From Vesta saturnalis (lineage: Eukaryota; Arthropoda; Insecta; Coleoptera; Lampyridae): a stretch of 64,000 bases of DNA. Every line of letters starts with the position of its first letter. Within the stretch, counting starts at the first letter, position 1. The DNA is taken from contig JARFJB010000534.1 of assembly GCA_036346205.1 (NCBI GenBank), forward strand, positions 3,875,001 through 3,939,000, in the 5' to 3' direction. This document shows positions 63,433 through 64,000 of the stretch, piece by piece. The position numbers and the translations under genes are program-made. The notes under the pieces were generated by a model. It made no database searches. It had not been told where the DNA came from and worked only from the letters and a program-made list of their open reading frames with translations.

Positions 63433-64000
63433 ATATATAAGTACCCTTGACGAAATAAATCAGTATAATAATAATATAATAAAACAATGTCTACTGTAAT
63501 CGTCTTTAAATAAAACGTAGTTGTTGAATCCGGAGTTGTCAAATGGTCCACAAACATTACAATGTCGCAGCCCTCCACGTTCTTCGGCGCGGTGTCTTGA
63601 ACCAAATTTAAACCTGTGTGCTTTTCTAAAAATTCACCCCTCACATAGCTCACTATCTAATTTAATATTGATGTCAAATTCTCTACCTAATAATGATTTT
63701 ATACCCCTTTTGTTCTGATGCGCTAGCCTTTCGTGGTGAAATTGCGAACTTTAATAATAGATTCTGAACCCATTCACCAGGACTTGACTAGTTACTTTCA
63801 GTTAATATTTTTCAGTTGTTGAAGTTGATTCACTATCTGGGTTATCTTTAACTGAAAGTAGAAAAAACAGATTTTTCGTCACATTCGTATTTTCTCCCAA
63901 TAGAAACATAGTGATTGTAGCTTTTCCCCATGGACGTATTGAATTTATATTAGCAATAGTTGCACGCTAAGAGTCTCAAATAGGTTTCTTCGATTTTCCA
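63433..64000. other. Unassigned stretch to window end
   Basis: No gene recognised. The short overlapping frames 63375-63653 (minus) and 63521-63718 (plus) have no features. Confidence 0.35.

Overview
The window looks like repeat-rich insect nuclear DNA, most probably from a beetle (inference only). The genes have short GT-AG introns of about 43-53 nt. One gene belongs to the CHK/EcK-like kinase family that is expanded in insects. The rest is a graveyard of animal transposons: DD41D and mariner elements, piggyBac, PIF/Harbinger, Ty3/gypsy, Ty1/copia, several LINEs, and a gene carrying the SDNCGAQNKN motif.

Only three loci look like intact host genes. (1) A two-exon CHK-type kinase on the minus strand (1245-2529). 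(2) A tiny two-exon gene for a secreted six-cysteine, beta-defensin-like peptide (15170-15438), with its own TATA box and poly(A) signal. (3) An eight-exon secreted leucine-rich-repeat protein (47948-49810), again with TATA box and poly(A) signal, whose last exon and 3' flank are partly duplicated in tandem just downstream. They show no operon-like or pathway relationship.

Layout: 1-2.5 kb kinase; 3.5-5.9 kb a giant GTGTGC-type hexamer array with higher-order structure; 6.0-9.8 kb degenerate repeats, a DD41D relic and a DD41D element with long inverted repeats; 13.2-14.9 kb Ty3/gypsy relic; 15.2 kb defensin-like gene; 16.5-20.0 kb tyrosine-recombinase relic with two palindromes, a DD41D relic and the SDNC-motif gene relic; 21.9-25.2 kb LINE (family A, minus); 25.6-30.9 kb another LINE (plus) with an internal insertion; 31.0-33.3 kb piggyBac; 34.3 kb tRNA-like palindrome; 35.3-36.2 kb mariner; 36.8-38.3 kb LINE A copy with a twin-priming inversion; 38.3-40.2 kb LINE B relic; 40.6-42.3 kb head-to-head satellite; 43.6-46.2 kb DD41D foldback element between mirrored microsatellites; 47.9-50.8 kb LRR gene and duplication; 52.9-55.5 kb LINE relic; 56 kb PIF/Harbinger relic; 56.7-57.6 kb MITE with a 10-bp target duplication; 59.3 kb second tRNA-like repeat; 60.0-61.8 kb Ty1/copia relic; 62.9-63.4 kb DD41D relic inside an inverted repeat.

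All calls come from reading the sequence and its translations. No database search was possible, so family names rest on recognised motifs. Boundaries of decayed elements are approximate.
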